Below are positions 12,165-24,156 of a stretch of DNA of 64,000 nt, piece after piece. This stretch comes from Fasciolopsis buskii (taxonomy: Eukaryota; Platyhelminthes; Trematoda; Plagiorchiida; Fasciolidae), in NCBI GenBank assembly GCA_008360955.1, contig LUCM01007393.1, positions 37,918-101,917 on the forward strand, in the 5' to 3' direction. The notes under the pieces were generated by a model. It did no database searches. It was not told the DNA's origin and saw only the letters and a list, made by a program, of their open reading frames with translations. Made by a program: the position numbers and the translations under genes. How positions within the stretch are numbered: position 1 is the stretch's first letter; the number at the start of each line of letters is the position of its first letter.

Positions 12165-14837
12165 AAATCCAATACATGGCACATCGACTTTTCGACACAC
12201 TCCTTACGTCATTTAGTCCTAACATCCTCGCTACTGTAATTATGATTGCATGGCTAATGCATTTCTATTCCTTCTGTACGCATCGGATGCAAACACACCA
12301 GTGATGCGGTCGTGGAATACCGATCGTACGCGTCTCTAAAGTGACCATCGAAATTCGAAAGCAAGTTCAATGATTTGTAAACCGTTTCTCATGTCCATCT
12401 TTTCATCTGAATAAATTCAAGCATCAAGAAATTGAGATATTCTTATTAATTAACGAATCACAGACGGGCACTGCAGCTGGTTTTCATAGTCTGCATGTGT
12501 AAACAACACACACTTAGGAGTATCACCAACAGTCAAGCACCATTGTGTCAATATCACCACCTATCCAGCCATGGTCAAACTAAAATGAAAAGACGACTTA
12601 TAAATTTGTATGGATCTATCTCTTATCCTGGGATTTAGTTTAAGTTTGATCCCGTTTAGGTTAATTTACAGATTCTTCACTGCATCTGTCCTATTTTTCA
12701 TTGGGATTTAAAAACCTGAATTAGTGCCGTCCTAATGTCCATGACATTTCGAAAGCACGGAACAGTTGCGTGAAAGAGCCCGGATTTTTTGTTCTGTCGT
12801 TTTTTTTTAAATGAACAACATTGTCCGAATTCATCCCAGAGGACTTTGGATTTTTTCTTCCGGCAAATTTTCCGTGAACTGGGAAACCGTTCTGCATGAA
12901 AAACAGTGACAGGAGAACCAAGCTTATGTTCTCGCAGGAAAAACTCATAAAAACCGAACGCACTTTTGACGTCTATTGACTTCAGGCATTTTTTGGATGA
13001 CGTCAAGGAAATCTTGCTGGCTGGAAATCTATTTTTAGCTGGAAATGAGAAAAAGCTGACACTGATTGCTAGTGTTATTTCTCAGTTGCATCACGAACAG
13101 CGGCCGTAGGCAGAAAAATCAAGGATTCAAATTGTCTCAACAGGTGAAACGAGGTAGACTGGCTCGGAAACGACGTCCACACATGGAGCCTAATTGCCCA
13201 TTGCGGATCATCCTAATCATGGGCTAGTAGGACACATCTGGTGCAAACAAGGCACACTGCAAAGTGAAACGCAAACATTCTGAAGCATTGTGTGAATGAA
13301 TGAGAGTGGGTATCAGCCAATTTCATCTGATGAGGACGGAACCAATATTTCCTCTGCACATGTGCTTGTATTATGTACTTGCATGGATTTTTGTTCACAA
13401 AGGTATCTGCATTTCTCTGTTTCATTCACTTCTCAGCATGGCCAAAGAGAACCGCAATGTGGAAAAAGTGTCCTCAACCAAGGTGCCGACGTCCTGGAGC
13501 CATACTATTTTCGGACTACTAGAAAGCAAACCGGGTGAAAAATGTACCATGGCCCTGTCTCGCGTTCTTACTAGTTCGTAAACAGCACTCTGCCAATGGC
13601 AATTTCCTGGGCCGAACTAGTCTCATGCTGTACCTTGGAATTTCCGACACGCGATCCATGATCTGATTCCCCACTGCACCCCTCCCCTACATATTGACTC
13701 ATGTGACCGAATGCCACCTTATCATCTTCTACCTCCGTGTCAAAAGTCCTTAGCAGTTCTCACAACCAATAACTCTTTGATTCTTTTTATCGACGTCAAC
13801 AACGAAATTTATCGGACCTCCAAAGAATTTTGCATTTGGCAAAATTGTTGTTTCGTCTCCTTAAAGCCTCTAATGCTAGTCGAACAATTCGGCTGTTACA
13901 GTTGGAACAGTTGGGGAACGAAAAATACCAAGAATCAGATTGGATGCAACTAAAAAAGGCTAGCAAGATAATTTAGTGATTCAAGAAAAATCCACGAGCT
14001 CGCATGGATAAAAGATCCTTGAAGAAGAATGTTTTCACGAGGATAATTGGATAATCGTATTTTGAAATGGTTAAACTACATGAACGAATAGAAGGCTGTT
14101 CGAGCATAAATCCCGTATCAGAAGTAGCAGACAAAGGTCACTGATTGAAGTCGGACCAATAAATTTAAAACAGATTAACTCGGGATGATTGGTAATACTT
14201 CTATCTAGAGTTACCCTAGGTTGGGGAAATTGTGTTATTTTTCCTTCCAAACACAGGAGAAACACTGGATTAGACTAGGTTTCAAAGTTTCTATCAATTG
14301 CTAACAAACTGAGTTACAGATTTAGTTGAGTTAATGCTTTAGACAGCCCGTCGGGCGAATAATTAACTTTTATACAATCGAATAACTTATTCTCAACTCG
14401 AAATCAAAATAATACACTCAACGTAAAAAGTGTTGGATAATGAATAATTACAAATTCACTCGTAGCTTTAGTTATGATGCTACAGATATAAAGGTAGTTG
14501 AATAATTTGCCAGTTATATGGCACAGAAAAATTCATAAACTCGTTTACTTGCACAGTTATTAGGATTCTAAATTGTTAAACAAGGCGAAACACTTTCTGC
14601 TTTCACAAGCGTTAGTGCACTAAAGAGTGGTGAACTGAGTGGAAAGATATCTTGTTATATGGAACAGGAATACAAGAGCTTATAGGATCCGTTAATGACT
14701 GAAAACTTTCGACAACAGACTGAAGACGAGTTACTCCGGCAAAAATGGGAACAAAATGTTCGGCTGAGTGATCCTGTAAGAAGTGGATCTTCACATGCAC
14801 TATACACAAGGAGAAAAGTCTGTATTTTACAAAAACG
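12165..14837. other. Intergenic or intronic sequence
   Basis: Open frames of up to about 100 codons occur on both strands. One (plus strand, about 13,439-13,579) begins with an ATG just after a pyrimidine-rich stretch ending in CTTCTCAG and reads 46 codons to a stop, so it could be a small terminal exon, but the product is unrecognised. Nothing else was seen. Confidence 0.35.
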
Positions 14838-15104
14838 TTACCTACGTGTCCTGACCAAGTAGGCCGTCGGCTCAATGTCGAAGCAAGATCTTTTAATGAA
14901 TCTTAGTGTTTTAGCTGTTCCTCGGTACGTGGAAACGCCTTCGCCACCTTTCGTAATGGAGAGAAATTGAATGCGCCCTTGTGTACAGCTCATCATTCCC
15001 GAAATTTTCAGCAGACCGTTTTGTAAGTTCGATGAACACAATTTCCACGAATATGGTAAATCAAGATTTGCACAGCCAGCATACCGGTGTGGGATAAGAA
15101 ACAT
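14838..15104 (-). CDS. Unrecognised open frame with a good splice donor
   Basis: The minus-strand frame is open for 88 codons and ends with ...AYLVRT followed immediately by a GTAGGT splice-donor-like site before the stop. An internal part (SCTQGRIQFLSITKGG onward) alternates hydrophobic and polar residues like beta strands. I could not find a convincing acceptor upstream: the frame is preceded by a stop directly before its first methionine and there is no AG in the pyrimidine-rich stretch. No domain was recognised. Exon or chance ORF cannot be separated by eye. Confidence 0.22.
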   Translation of the reverse strand: MFLIPHRYAGCANLDLPYSWKLCSSNLQNGLLKISGMMSCTQGRIQFLSITKGGEGVSTYRGTAKTLRFIKRSCFDIEPTAYLVRTRR

Positions 15105-15899
15105 TTAGGAAGAATGCCAATTGGAGGAGAGCTAATTTTTTCCAGACAACTAGTACAGGCAATAGGGAAGAATTTGTTAAAATCCAATGTACATTAATGG
15201 GCATTATCTTGCAGTAGTCTGAATTTTCTGTCTCTCAAGCACTGACTAAATAAGATCACAAAACAGGTGAATGAATGGATGTACACTTCCTTAGGACGAA
15301 GATATTGTTGCCTTTCTGTCCAGAAAACTGCTTGGACTATTAAGCGGCTTTTTTGAATTATCCTCTTTTTAACATAAACGCCCAGGTCACCACGAGTTAA
15401 CCACGAAAGCATTCTACAGCTGTTTCTAACCAAGTTAGGAATCATTAGCATCCCTCGAACTAGGGTGCGCACACAGAACGAATGATTTTGAATTGAACGT
15501 CGTTGCAGTTACTTTACGGGAAAGGCAGTCAACAGCTGGATGAACTTCAGCACACCTTTAAGTCGTAGCTATCTCTTATCTCAATCACTGATTTTGTAAC
15601 ATCCACCAACAACGATGATAATCCGATTTTCATTTATGACCTTCTAACGTTCAGACAATGACTGTTCATCCAGGGCTACATTCCTGATAACCTTAAGAAA
15701 TGGCCTATGCTGACCCCCTCAGTGGTAGTGTTTTCATCCAGGTACTTCTGTGACGCATTCTCTGTCGATCGAACGACTAGGCAATTACCTATTCGCATGG
15801 CCTCATACCTAGCCAAACATTGATTTCAATGGACCACAGTTGACAAACAGCCACTCAGTGATTTCAAAGTCCACAGCAAGGAACGACTGTTGCATTTAT

Positions 15900-16360
15900 C
15901 AGATGCTCTGACTACGGGTGAAGAAACCCGAAGCGTTTCCTGTGGTCAACAATCTCTGTCAACAGGCTAATCTCCGCGTAAGCATATCTGGTCATCTAGA
16001 CGATCGTACACACAAACCAGACCTCATTCTTACATCCATTCCCCAGTTATTCTCTTACATTATTCCTCTATTTCTACTGGGTCCATCGGACAATGGCCTC
16101 GTTTCATTTCCGACTCGTTTTTAACTTCGCCATCCCAAACCAAACTTCGGACGCACTTTATGGCGCTACAACTACGATAACTGGGATGGTTCTTGTGACT
16201 TTCTGGCTTGTACTGTTTAAAACTACTGTTGATCTGTATCTGATGTTTCCGTGTCTGCTTCTAAGTTTATTGAGACTGTTCTTCCGCCCTCACTCTTCTT
16301 GAATGTAGGCCGAGGGAGACAAACCCATGTGATTCTCACCCCAGTTTAGGAAAAAGGGCC
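15900..16360 (+). pseudogene. Jockey/CR1-like LINE, endonuclease C-terminus and linker (5' piece of a split element)
   Basis: The plus-strand frame contains the signature of the C-terminal part of a LINE apurinic-type endonuclease: a run that reads HKPDLILTSIPQLFSY, then an LGPSDN stretch where functional copies have a serine-aspartate-histidine triad. Here the histidine is asparagine. In another frame this is followed by LWRYNYDNWDGSCDFLA and a GRGRQ segment, the usual linker between endonuclease and reverse transcriptase. The copy needs frameshifts and contains stops, so it is a pseudogene. It stops near 16,360, where sequence of an oppositely oriented LINE begins. The matching C-terminal piece of the same kind of element resumes near 20,050 on the same strand. 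Confidence 0.7.
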
Positions 16361-16363
16361 TAA

Positions 16364-17842
16364 TCACAAAGCACTTACCCTCTCTCCATCACGATTGTCT
16401 AATTTACGCTTGACTAAGTGATCACTGATTTCATCCACCACTTTAGCAGGAATCCCGTTCCATAGTTTTGTCGCTCTTTGCGATAGACGGTGCACTCGTG
16501 ATAGGTCCACTGACTCCTGCTTCATCAGAGTAAGAGTAAAATCGCGTGCTGCCGTGGTCCCAAAAGGGGCTTTGGCATGCAGGTCGAGACTCGAACTTTC
16601 ATGGATAACACGCCCGGTGTAGATTGCATCTTCCTTAGTCCTTCGGTCTCTCACTCGAAACAGTCCGGTCACCTGAAGACGACGCTCATAACTGCATCCA
16701 CGTAGTCGAACAACTATAGGTGGAGTGACCCCTTGGCACTCCTTCCAGTTTAATTGCTTCCCCGCCAGGGCAGATGAAGGAAGCGGATCCATCATATTCC
16801 AGGGAAGAACCTACGTGGGAAGGGCACAATACTTCTAGCGAAAGCCCACTAAACGGTCGGCAGATGGAACCGTGTACGTCCCAAGCAGATGCACATCACT
16901 GCTCGGTGTTCTTTCTGGTTTTCATAGTTGACGAAACGAAGACGGCCAGGTTCTTCCCGCACATGGTCGCCTGAATCTGCGCACCTCGTATGATGCAACT
17001 AGAGCCTCAGTCGAGGTATTGTGACCTTCCGACATACGTGTAGGCGCATTCAGCAAGGTTGACCGGAAGCAGCCAGAAATTTGACCACCGAATCAGGCCA
17101 TCTCGGTCGTGCTGAAGAACCTGTCGGTCCGCTGTTGACCGGAAAATAAGGTATACCTTGAGGTCATTTCCCATAGATCAGACATGGTTAGCTGATAGCT
17201 GAGGGTAGGTCGCTGATATATAACAGGAATAGCTGCGGACCAAAAATTAATCCCTGTGGCACAAGACTAGCTGCAGCGGGTCACCATAAGAACGATTCGG
17301 CAACTCTGACAGAAGAGGAATGATCATATAGAAAATCAGCTATCTGACACAGCAGTGCGTTATCAACGTCAATAACTTGAAATTTCAACAGGAAGCACCC
17401 ATATGGGACTTTATCGAACGCCTTCCTGAGGTTAACAAAGATGACGCCTGCGGAATGCCTTGCGTCGATGGCCTCCGACCAGCTGTCGCCAGTAGGAAGC
17501 AAACTGGGTACACATGGCCGTTCCTCTCCAAAAACCATGTTGCTGCAGGCAGAAGACAGTGTTTTCCTATGTGACCACTCAGTCGAATGACAGTCAGATG
17601 TCCCATATCTTTGTCAGTGACGGAGGAGAGACAAATAAAATGATAACTGAATCCATTCCTTTTGAAGCCACCCTTGAAAAGTGGGATAACGATGGCTTTT
17701 TCCATTCTTTAGGTAATCTTCCATCAGAATCCAACGCATTGAAGAACTTTGTATTGGGCCGGGTAAGAACGTCAACTAGCTCATTCACCACAGGCGGGCA
17801 AATAAAGTCTGAAGCTGGGGGACAGACAGACTTTTGTCGCAC
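16364..17842 (-). pseudogene. Reverse transcriptase and C-terminal region of the CR1-like LINE
   Basis: Minus-strand pieces in three frames give the fingers (GRLPKEWKK, then KKAIVIPLFKGGFKRN-like sequence across a frameshift near 17,690), the first catalytic-motif region (GVIFVNLRKAFDKVPYG, 17,281-17,538), the VPQG...LLYISDLPSAIS stretch near 17,200-17,280, and the active-site box near 17,161-17,180. That box reads tyrosine-glycine-asparagine-aspartate across a one-base insertion instead of YADD. The final open frame 16,364-16,795 (143 codons) matches the family's C-terminus, with SYERRLQVTGLFRVRDRR, DLSRVHRLSQRATKLWNGIP and FKRKLD-like KRKLDNRDG. The copy is inactive. Confidence 0.75.
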
Positions 17843-18292
17843 TCAGCGTTGCAGCAAACTCCTCCTCCAAATCGTTGGCTGGCATCGAGAGCAATTGCTC
17901 AGCCTCACTGAAGTATGCAGATTCCTATTAGCGGGATAGTACGTTGTCCTTGCAGTCATCTGGATCCACTGATAAACCATTGTTCATCGGCGTTCGAATG
18001 ACACTTTGCCTCTGGTACGCCGCCTACGATAGACCAACAAAAGCTTAGGACGCTTACCAAACTGACCGCTAAGGATTCCCTCAAAATTGCTCCTCTTTGC
18101 CCGCTTGAGTACAGCACAGAGGTCCCAAATGTGCTGTTGATTCTTAGAGCCGGAACGCGCAGACTGTCGGTGTTGCCAAACATGATTTCTACACCAGAAT
18201 CAAGCGTGGAGATCGGAGTGGAACCGCAGAAGACCTAGGGCTTTTGAGCTCCGACGTGACACAGGGGAGAATGTCTGGTACATGCAAAGAAT

Positions 18293-19160
18293 TCAATCGT
18301 GAAACTTCTCCCAGGCCGAACCAAAGTCATAAAGGCCACCAGGAAGCCAGGACATCTTCGTGGCCGCAGAGAGGGTTAAGCTAGACGGAATCCGCCAAAC
18401 ATTGCACATAAAATCCGATCTTGATCTCAGCTGAAATCCAAGTCGCCACTGGATGGCTAGGACTACGTGATAGCTACTCACGATGGGTGGAACGTGAATG
18501 ATATCCCCGAAATCCGAGTTTCTAGGATAAACAACCAATACCAGGATGGAATTCTGATTGGGCACACTTCGTGTCGGTCGGAACACATGCTGAAACGACG
18601 ACCGGTCTTGGAGAGTAGAAATCAGCTCCTTGGAAAAGCGATCAGCACCCAGTAGATGTTGATCGTTGACCCAGTCGACAGGCGGCCAGTTTAAGCCATC
18701 CAAAACCAGGCAATGGCCGTCAGCTGTCTATCTTCGTAAAACAACCAAGGTGTTAGTATGGTAAGTACTAGGAGTTTGATACACAACGCCAGCAGTTACG
18801 TAACCATTGGGGTCCGAGCACAGTTCCAGCAGTAGAGATGATATGTCCGCCCTGACAAATGGATGACTCCACCTTTTTTGGTCCCAGTCCTGTCACTTCA
18901 AAAAGAATAACTCAGTAAGGCTACCTCAGAATCGAGAACATCCCCAGTTAGTCACGTTTCCTTGGTGTGTTATGTTTCATCTCTTTTGTTCAGTAGCCGA
19001 GGAAAGTTGGATAAGACCAAGTTGGCCCTCGTTCCTCTTGCTGGCCGCCACAGAAAAATGGCAGCTGGGACTATATGCGAAGAGGTCTGGTCCGAGATTA
19101 GTTCACTAACTCCGGGACCATCGGGGGAGCCGTTTCCGCAGAAGGCTCTTCCGGGATGAG
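18293..19160 (-). pseudogene. Endonuclease domain of the CR1-like LINE
   Basis: On the minus strand, pieces read as the start of the endonuclease (a DVLDSEVALL-like stretch, then TGTKKGGV). The C-terminal part lies in the open frame 18,293-18,703 (136 codons). There, WPPVDWVNDQHLLGADRF, then LQDRSSFQHVFRPTR, then LVVYPRNSDFGDI and SSYHVVL follow in family order. In active members the last motif is serine-aspartate-histidine. Here the aspartate is tyrosine, so target nicking would be lost. The domain nicks target DNA to prime reverse transcription in intact relatives. Confidence 0.7.
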
Positions 19161-19169
19161 CTTCTTATT

Positions 19170-19998
19170 GACCACTCAAAGATCCGGAATTACCAAGTTC
19201 TCCTCGCCCCTCGTGCCAAGCCCGTACAGTTCGGCTGATGCCCGTTTCATTTTTGGGCGGTCCTCAAGATCAAAGTCACTTCATAGCCTAATTTCTTCAC
19301 CTTTGAGACCCCGTGCACGACGAAGTACCCGGTAGGCCCGCTCACTGGAGATCAAAACAACTTTAAAAGGGTAAACGGATTTTACCAAATCAAAAGGCAG
19401 ATCTCACATGGACGTACCTCGCCATTTGCACATCTGCTGGGAAATCGTTTTGTAGAGAGTCTTTAGTCGCAACAGGTCTTCATCAAGCCGCACTTAGGAG
19501 GAGGTGGAAGACGATTCCATAATGCTACAGGTTTGAAAATATTCCGATCGTGTATGGACAGAATGCCTTTGCCCAGACAAAACTGGTATGTCTCCCGTAA
19601 GCGACCGAGCCAGGAGAATTACCTGGCTGATTGCTTGCTTTGGCATGTGGTGGATCTAGAGGGGTATCAATTACTACTGGTGTCCTCCCTTGCATCACTT
19701 TTGCTTTCCGCATCCGCTGATTACCAGTGCTTTGTGGTTGTATGGCCTCAGCTTTAGCATGTGATGGGACAGTTGACTGATAATATCCAGAAACACATGG
19801 ATCAGACCCACAGTTTTCACTGACGACTCTTGGGTAGATGGTATAAGCGATAGACGACTGGCCACCGTTAGCCGACCATTCTTGTCGTTTGCAAAGCCCA
19901 TATCCCGTAATTTCTGCTCTTCCAACTTCCCAACCATTAGCATTTTTCCCGCTCTCTTCTCTGTGACCTTCTAGTTCACACCGAGGCTTTGCTTCCAT
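19170..19998 (-). pseudogene. ORF1-like region of the CR1-like LINE
   Basis: The minus-strand frame 19,525-19,998 is open for 157 codons and encodes a hydrophilic, proline/serine/glutamine-rich segment. Downstream (19,170-19,420) a different frame shows a charged stretch reading DFDLEDRPKMKRASAEL and then RGEENLVI. This is the type of sequence found at the C-terminal end of CR1-like ORF1 proteins, which bind the element's RNA. The position directly before the endonuclease supports this call. The first segment on its own is not diagnostic. Confidence 0.45.
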
Positions 19999-20049
19999 GC
20001 CCTGTCTGACAAGCCCATTTGTCCAACTTCATCTCATCCTCTTGACCAT

Positions 20050-20500
20050 GCTTCTGTACCTATTATAGATTTCAGGTATACCGGTCAGATTATTTCTAAC
20101 CCTGTTTTTTCAGAACTTGCAGTCAGGATTACAGTCCACCCATCGTGGGACGGCCCTATCTGTTCTTGATCGGATTCATAGGAATGCCATCAAGTTGATC
20201 GAAGAGCTCTCTACGTTTAGTCGACATTCACTTGCCTACCGCCGGACTGTTAGTTCACCTTTTTTTTCATCGTGATTATTTTGGTTTCGACAGTTCCCCT
20301 TCCCATGGCTTTCTCTCTTTACTGTTCTTAATCTGCCATTCTCTCCCATCGAGTTTTCACCTCCGGATATCGCACTTATTAATTTCAACATCCCTTTATC
20401 CCCCAGACTGCAGAACTATGAAGAACTTTTCCTGTCTTCGCATTTCTAAAACCCTAAAACTGACATCAGCATCAAGCAATCAGTAGTTTACGATGTCTGA
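20050..20500 (+). pseudogene. Jockey-like LINE, C-terminal region (3' piece of a split element)
   Basis: The plus strand reads SVLDRIHRNAIKLIEE, then HSLAYRRTVSS, then after a frameshift FFHRDYFGF, followed by a serine/proline-rich tail ending TLKLTSASSNQ. This is the family pattern at the end of Jockey-type LINE reverse transcriptases (a rRNA/RNA-binding-like helix, LAHRR, then FYRYYFG). It matches in orientation and kind the endonuclease fragment at 15.9-16.36 kb. The reverse transcriptase core between them is absent, replaced by the CR1-like element, so the host copy either lost that part before or at the insertion. Confidence 0.65.
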
Positions 20501-23200
20501 TGCACCAAGTTGATGACAAAACAGAACTCAATTTCTGAACTATTCAGGAAACGACTTCGATACAGTACAAGTAAATTACATCCAACACATCTTCCCAGTT
20601 TTGGAAGTTGTAAGGGGAGAGTAAGTGCAGTTGCCAAAACGCAGGGCCGCTTTGCTTCAGTAGGATGTCATACAAAAGTGGAGCATGGCTAGACCCAGAA
20701 GAACAGGACTGTTAGCCAAAGTAGCTTGGATCTGGATTGACTGAAAGTCGAGGGTAACCAGGGAGCCAGCCAGGAACTCTAGTACGCTAAATGATTGAAG
20801 GGTGTCCGATTTTGACACTTCCAGAAGCAAGCGGGGGCAGAATTCGCTATGGGGACCAGAGAGTATTAAATGGGCTCGTTGGATGGCTGAAAATCTGCTA
20901 ATGAGATATATCCTGTATAGACTTATATGAACCGTTTGATTTTATGACCAACAAACGGAAGACTGTCGTGTTGACCGGCCAGAGGCCATTTGAGTGTTTC
21001 CGTTTGATTGAACCGAGCAGATCTGAGACAGAATCCAAATCGACCGACTGAAAGCGACAAAATCATTAGCCCAGGTAAACGAGACTATAAAACAGAAGTA
21101 TTACTTATTTCCTTTACCGGCTGAATTGTCCATCTCGAATCCTAATTCCTGAATGCTTTTCTTAGTCGATGTTAGTATTCGGCCATCTGTCTCAAACTCT
21201 CGTGGCTGACGTTTGGTCTTCTGTCTTGGAGTTCTTCACCAGCGTTCATTTCATTAATAACCGAGACTACTGTGCACATCATATGCATGCACCTTGAAAT
21301 TTGTGAAGGGTTGGACTGTTCCACAGTAGCCTTTTTGCTCTCAAATAGATTTTTCCTGTCTGTTTGAAGAAGATTTTCACTCGCTCATTGAATTCCGTAA
21401 AGCGTGCGGCTAGAGGTATCATCATCTCCAAAGTTGTATTCTTGAACACCATTATAAACAAACATTTAGGCATAATTAACAGTTTTATTTTAATTCTAGC
21501 TCCATTGCGCGCCGTCTTCTTAAAAGAAACTTTGCAAAGGTTGCTTCCTCGTCCTTCATGCGTTCGAATTTCAAAATTTCGTTTGCCCTCAATCTTGCTT
21601 AACGTAATTCCTATACGCTGCATTACGATTGTTTGCTTGCGGATCGCGAAAAAGATTGTCTGGAAATTCGAAAATCAAGGAACTTCAAATTTTGTTTCTT
21701 CCAATAAAATTGTGCGTAAATTATCTCAATTCTATCTAGATCTAATGTGTGAAATGCTGATATTTTGCTTTTTTGGTTGCATAAAGGATCTACCAACTTC
21801 ACCTCACTTGACTTGAGCTTTATCGATTAAAGCTGACTTGAGATGGGACAATCAGTGCTAAGCGACTGATCACTCGATCTTCATCAAGGTAGTGTCCTCC
21901 TAAGTACTGCTGGAAAACCAATGAAATAATTTTATTGTTCTTTCACATTTAGCTCAATTCATGTGAACTTTCGAGGCATATTGTTCACAAAAAGTAGGAA
22001 TCGAGTAGTGTGCATTAGCCTCGCGTATATTAGTGTCCATGACCTCGTTAGTAAGTTCGGAGTGGACTCTGTGATTCGGGAAACTGACAGTATTTTGAAA
22101 TATGTCCTCAAAAATTTGCACTTAAGATGACAAACAAAGTGATCAAAATAAGTGGTAGGATGCACGGTAGATTGGACAGTTGCAATACGTAACTGGTTCA
22201 GAATACTCGAGGTTCGTGGGATAGTTCTTAAATGAATGTACGTAAACAGCGAGTGCTAAGTTTGAGAATCGGATAATCGTGATATAGCTAATTAGGTCAT
22301 GTACATGGGGAAATTGGTCTTTGTACCATCCAGCTGGCAAAGTTTACTGTGAATGCTTTGCTTTCCCAAGCCAATTATTGACTTAATACTGACTGAATTC
22401 TGTCGGTCTTAAAACTGCGTTTTCGGATTCCGGATGGCACAGGTCCTGATTGAGCGTATGCTTTAATTTTGGGATAACATTTTGTCAAGAATAGCTGATG
22501 CTGAGAGTTCTATTGCTCTGAATGCTTTATTAAAACGATGTTAAATCATATTCGTTCATCTCCAGTTTGCGGACCAGTATGCTTGCACTAGATAAAAATT
22601 GCTTCACTGGTTTCCGAACTAGTGGATAAAAAACACGCTACAGGAGTTCTATTTAGACTTATCGTGCACATGCAAAACTCTGCTTACTAAGATGTAACAA
22701 GCTGGCCAGTGGATATGGTTTCCCTCTTCAGAAAATATGACAGTGCACAAGGTTCAGGGCATTCACCTGAACTCTTGTATATGTTGTAACTGTGGTCAGC
22801 GACTCTATTCATCACAGTGCGAACCACTAGGGTGCTTACCTATCTTCATCATGCAAGTTATTTATGCCAGAGGCCTTATCCTCTTAGGTACCGAAAACAC
22901 GTTCTGGCCTTAGGGGAAAGCTATAAAATCTGTTTGATGGGACCACAGTGGATAGTTCTTTTTGACCAACACTGGAAGAGTTTGTTGTATCTATGACCAG
23001 AAATAAATGCATTCGTTCAATTCATAGTCTATGGGTTTTATATAGATAAAAGAATTGGCTCATGTAGACGAAAAATATTTGAATGAATTTTTTTATTCAG
23101 CTTAACATAGTGCATCTGAAACTGCCAGTTATATGTACGAGAGAAAAAGGTAACAGTTGGACATTCGAGAAAAATTTGATGATTGCCTTTGCAGAGCTGT
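20500..23200. other. Intergenic or intronic sequence with one possible exon
   Basis: Mostly short frames. At 21,364-21,816 (plus strand) an open frame of 150 codons, basic and hydrophobic, coincides with an open minus-strand frame at 21,279-21,623. A strong acceptor (TTTTATTTTAATTCTAG) lies at about 21,483-21,499 on the plus strand. No recognised domain. I cannot say whether it is coding. Confidence 0.3.
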
Positions 23201-23700
23201 TCACCAAGAAACAAAAAGGAATCAACGGCGCATTCGGTCATTTTTTCAGTTTTGCATCGACCCTCTAAAAACGGTCTAATAAACGTCTTCTTGTAAAACC
23301 CAAAACAAATGAAACACTGGCACGCTTCAGTGGGATCAGTTACTGCTATAAGAACTCGGGGTAAACTTACACTTTGACACTTCCATTGGCATTCACAAGA
23401 CAGTGAAATCGAAAGGAAATTCAGTCAACAAGGTGGAAGAAAGTGAGCCACGATTACAGTATCTTTCAAGAAGGATCACCTATTCGACTGAATTAACCAA
23501 AACTTCAAGTGCCTACTAACGAGCACTCAATCAACAGCTAAACCGGTGGTAGCTCTTCGACTTGAAGGTATTCTCCCACCCAGGTCAACTTGCCCACTTG
23601 GTAGCTTTCTGCTGAGAGAGGCCAATTTTCGTTGAACACGGTGTAACTTGTAATATCATCAGCAAATGAAGCAAAAATGAGAGACTAAAAATTTGATAGA
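23200..23700 (-). pseudogene. Faint LINE reverse transcriptase remnant
   Basis: On the minus strand a stretch reads SLIFASFADDITSYTVF near 23,640-23,700, the shape of the FADD active-site box of Jockey-type LINEs with both aspartates present. About 140 codons further, allowing frame changes, FYKKTFIRPFLE appears near 23,270-23,300, resembling the YKTFVRPxLEY motif at the expected distance. Between them the frames are broken. The two spaced motifs are the whole of the evidence, so the call is tentative and could be chance. Confidence 0.35.
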
Positions 23701-24156
23701 CTAACACAGAGGACTGATCTTCTAAACAAATTTGACGATTTTGCCCGATCCTAACCATACATCAGCTAACACTTCTTCCAAAACCCCGGACATAAATAAA
23801 TAAACAGGATACTATAGTGTCTTAGTCAACAATTGGAGAAACCTCTTGCCTAAGCAATGAGTGAAAAATTAACACTGTGTTCTGCAGTACAGAAAGGCGG
23901 ACACGACAAATCCCACCTTTTTAATCACGAAATCCCAAGACAATTTCATTTAACAAAAGCGATATAGGTACTCCGGTTATAGTATTTTCACTGATTAACT
24001 CAGTACTGCAGTTGCATGACGGACTGATTTGAGATGGTATTAACTAATCGCCCGCGAATGGGTAGCACTGCAACACGATTCTGTGGATGAGATCATGTTG
24101 GTGGGCATATGCAACGTTAGCATTTAGCGCCACAGAAAAATCACTGAACCAATGGT

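Larger units (their letters stand above)
16310..20040 (-). mobile_element. CR1-like LINE retrotransposon, nearly full length, decayed
   Basis: Reading on the minus strand from 20.0 kb down to 16.36 kb, the expected parts of a CR1-type LINE appear in order: a proline/serine-rich ORF1-like region, an ORF1 C-terminal motif, an endonuclease, a linker, a reverse transcriptase and the C-terminal thumb region, with a short 3' untranslated stretch near 16,320-16,363. Frames change several times and stops interrupt each domain, so the copy is dead. It lies between the two halves of a plus-strand Jockey-like LINE (15.9-16.36 and 20.05-20.5 kb), which suggests insertion into that older element. The exact ends and any target-site duplication could not be fixed by eye. 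Confidence 0.75.

Noticed and set aside
13327..13345. CTGATGAGGACGGAACC, similar to part of a hammerhead ribozyme core.
   Set aside because: There is no stem II between the two core strings and no matching third strand, so the fold cannot form.
17514..17939. A 141-codon plus-strand ORF.
   Set aside because: It is the antisense shadow of the reverse transcriptase of the minus-strand CR1-like LINE.
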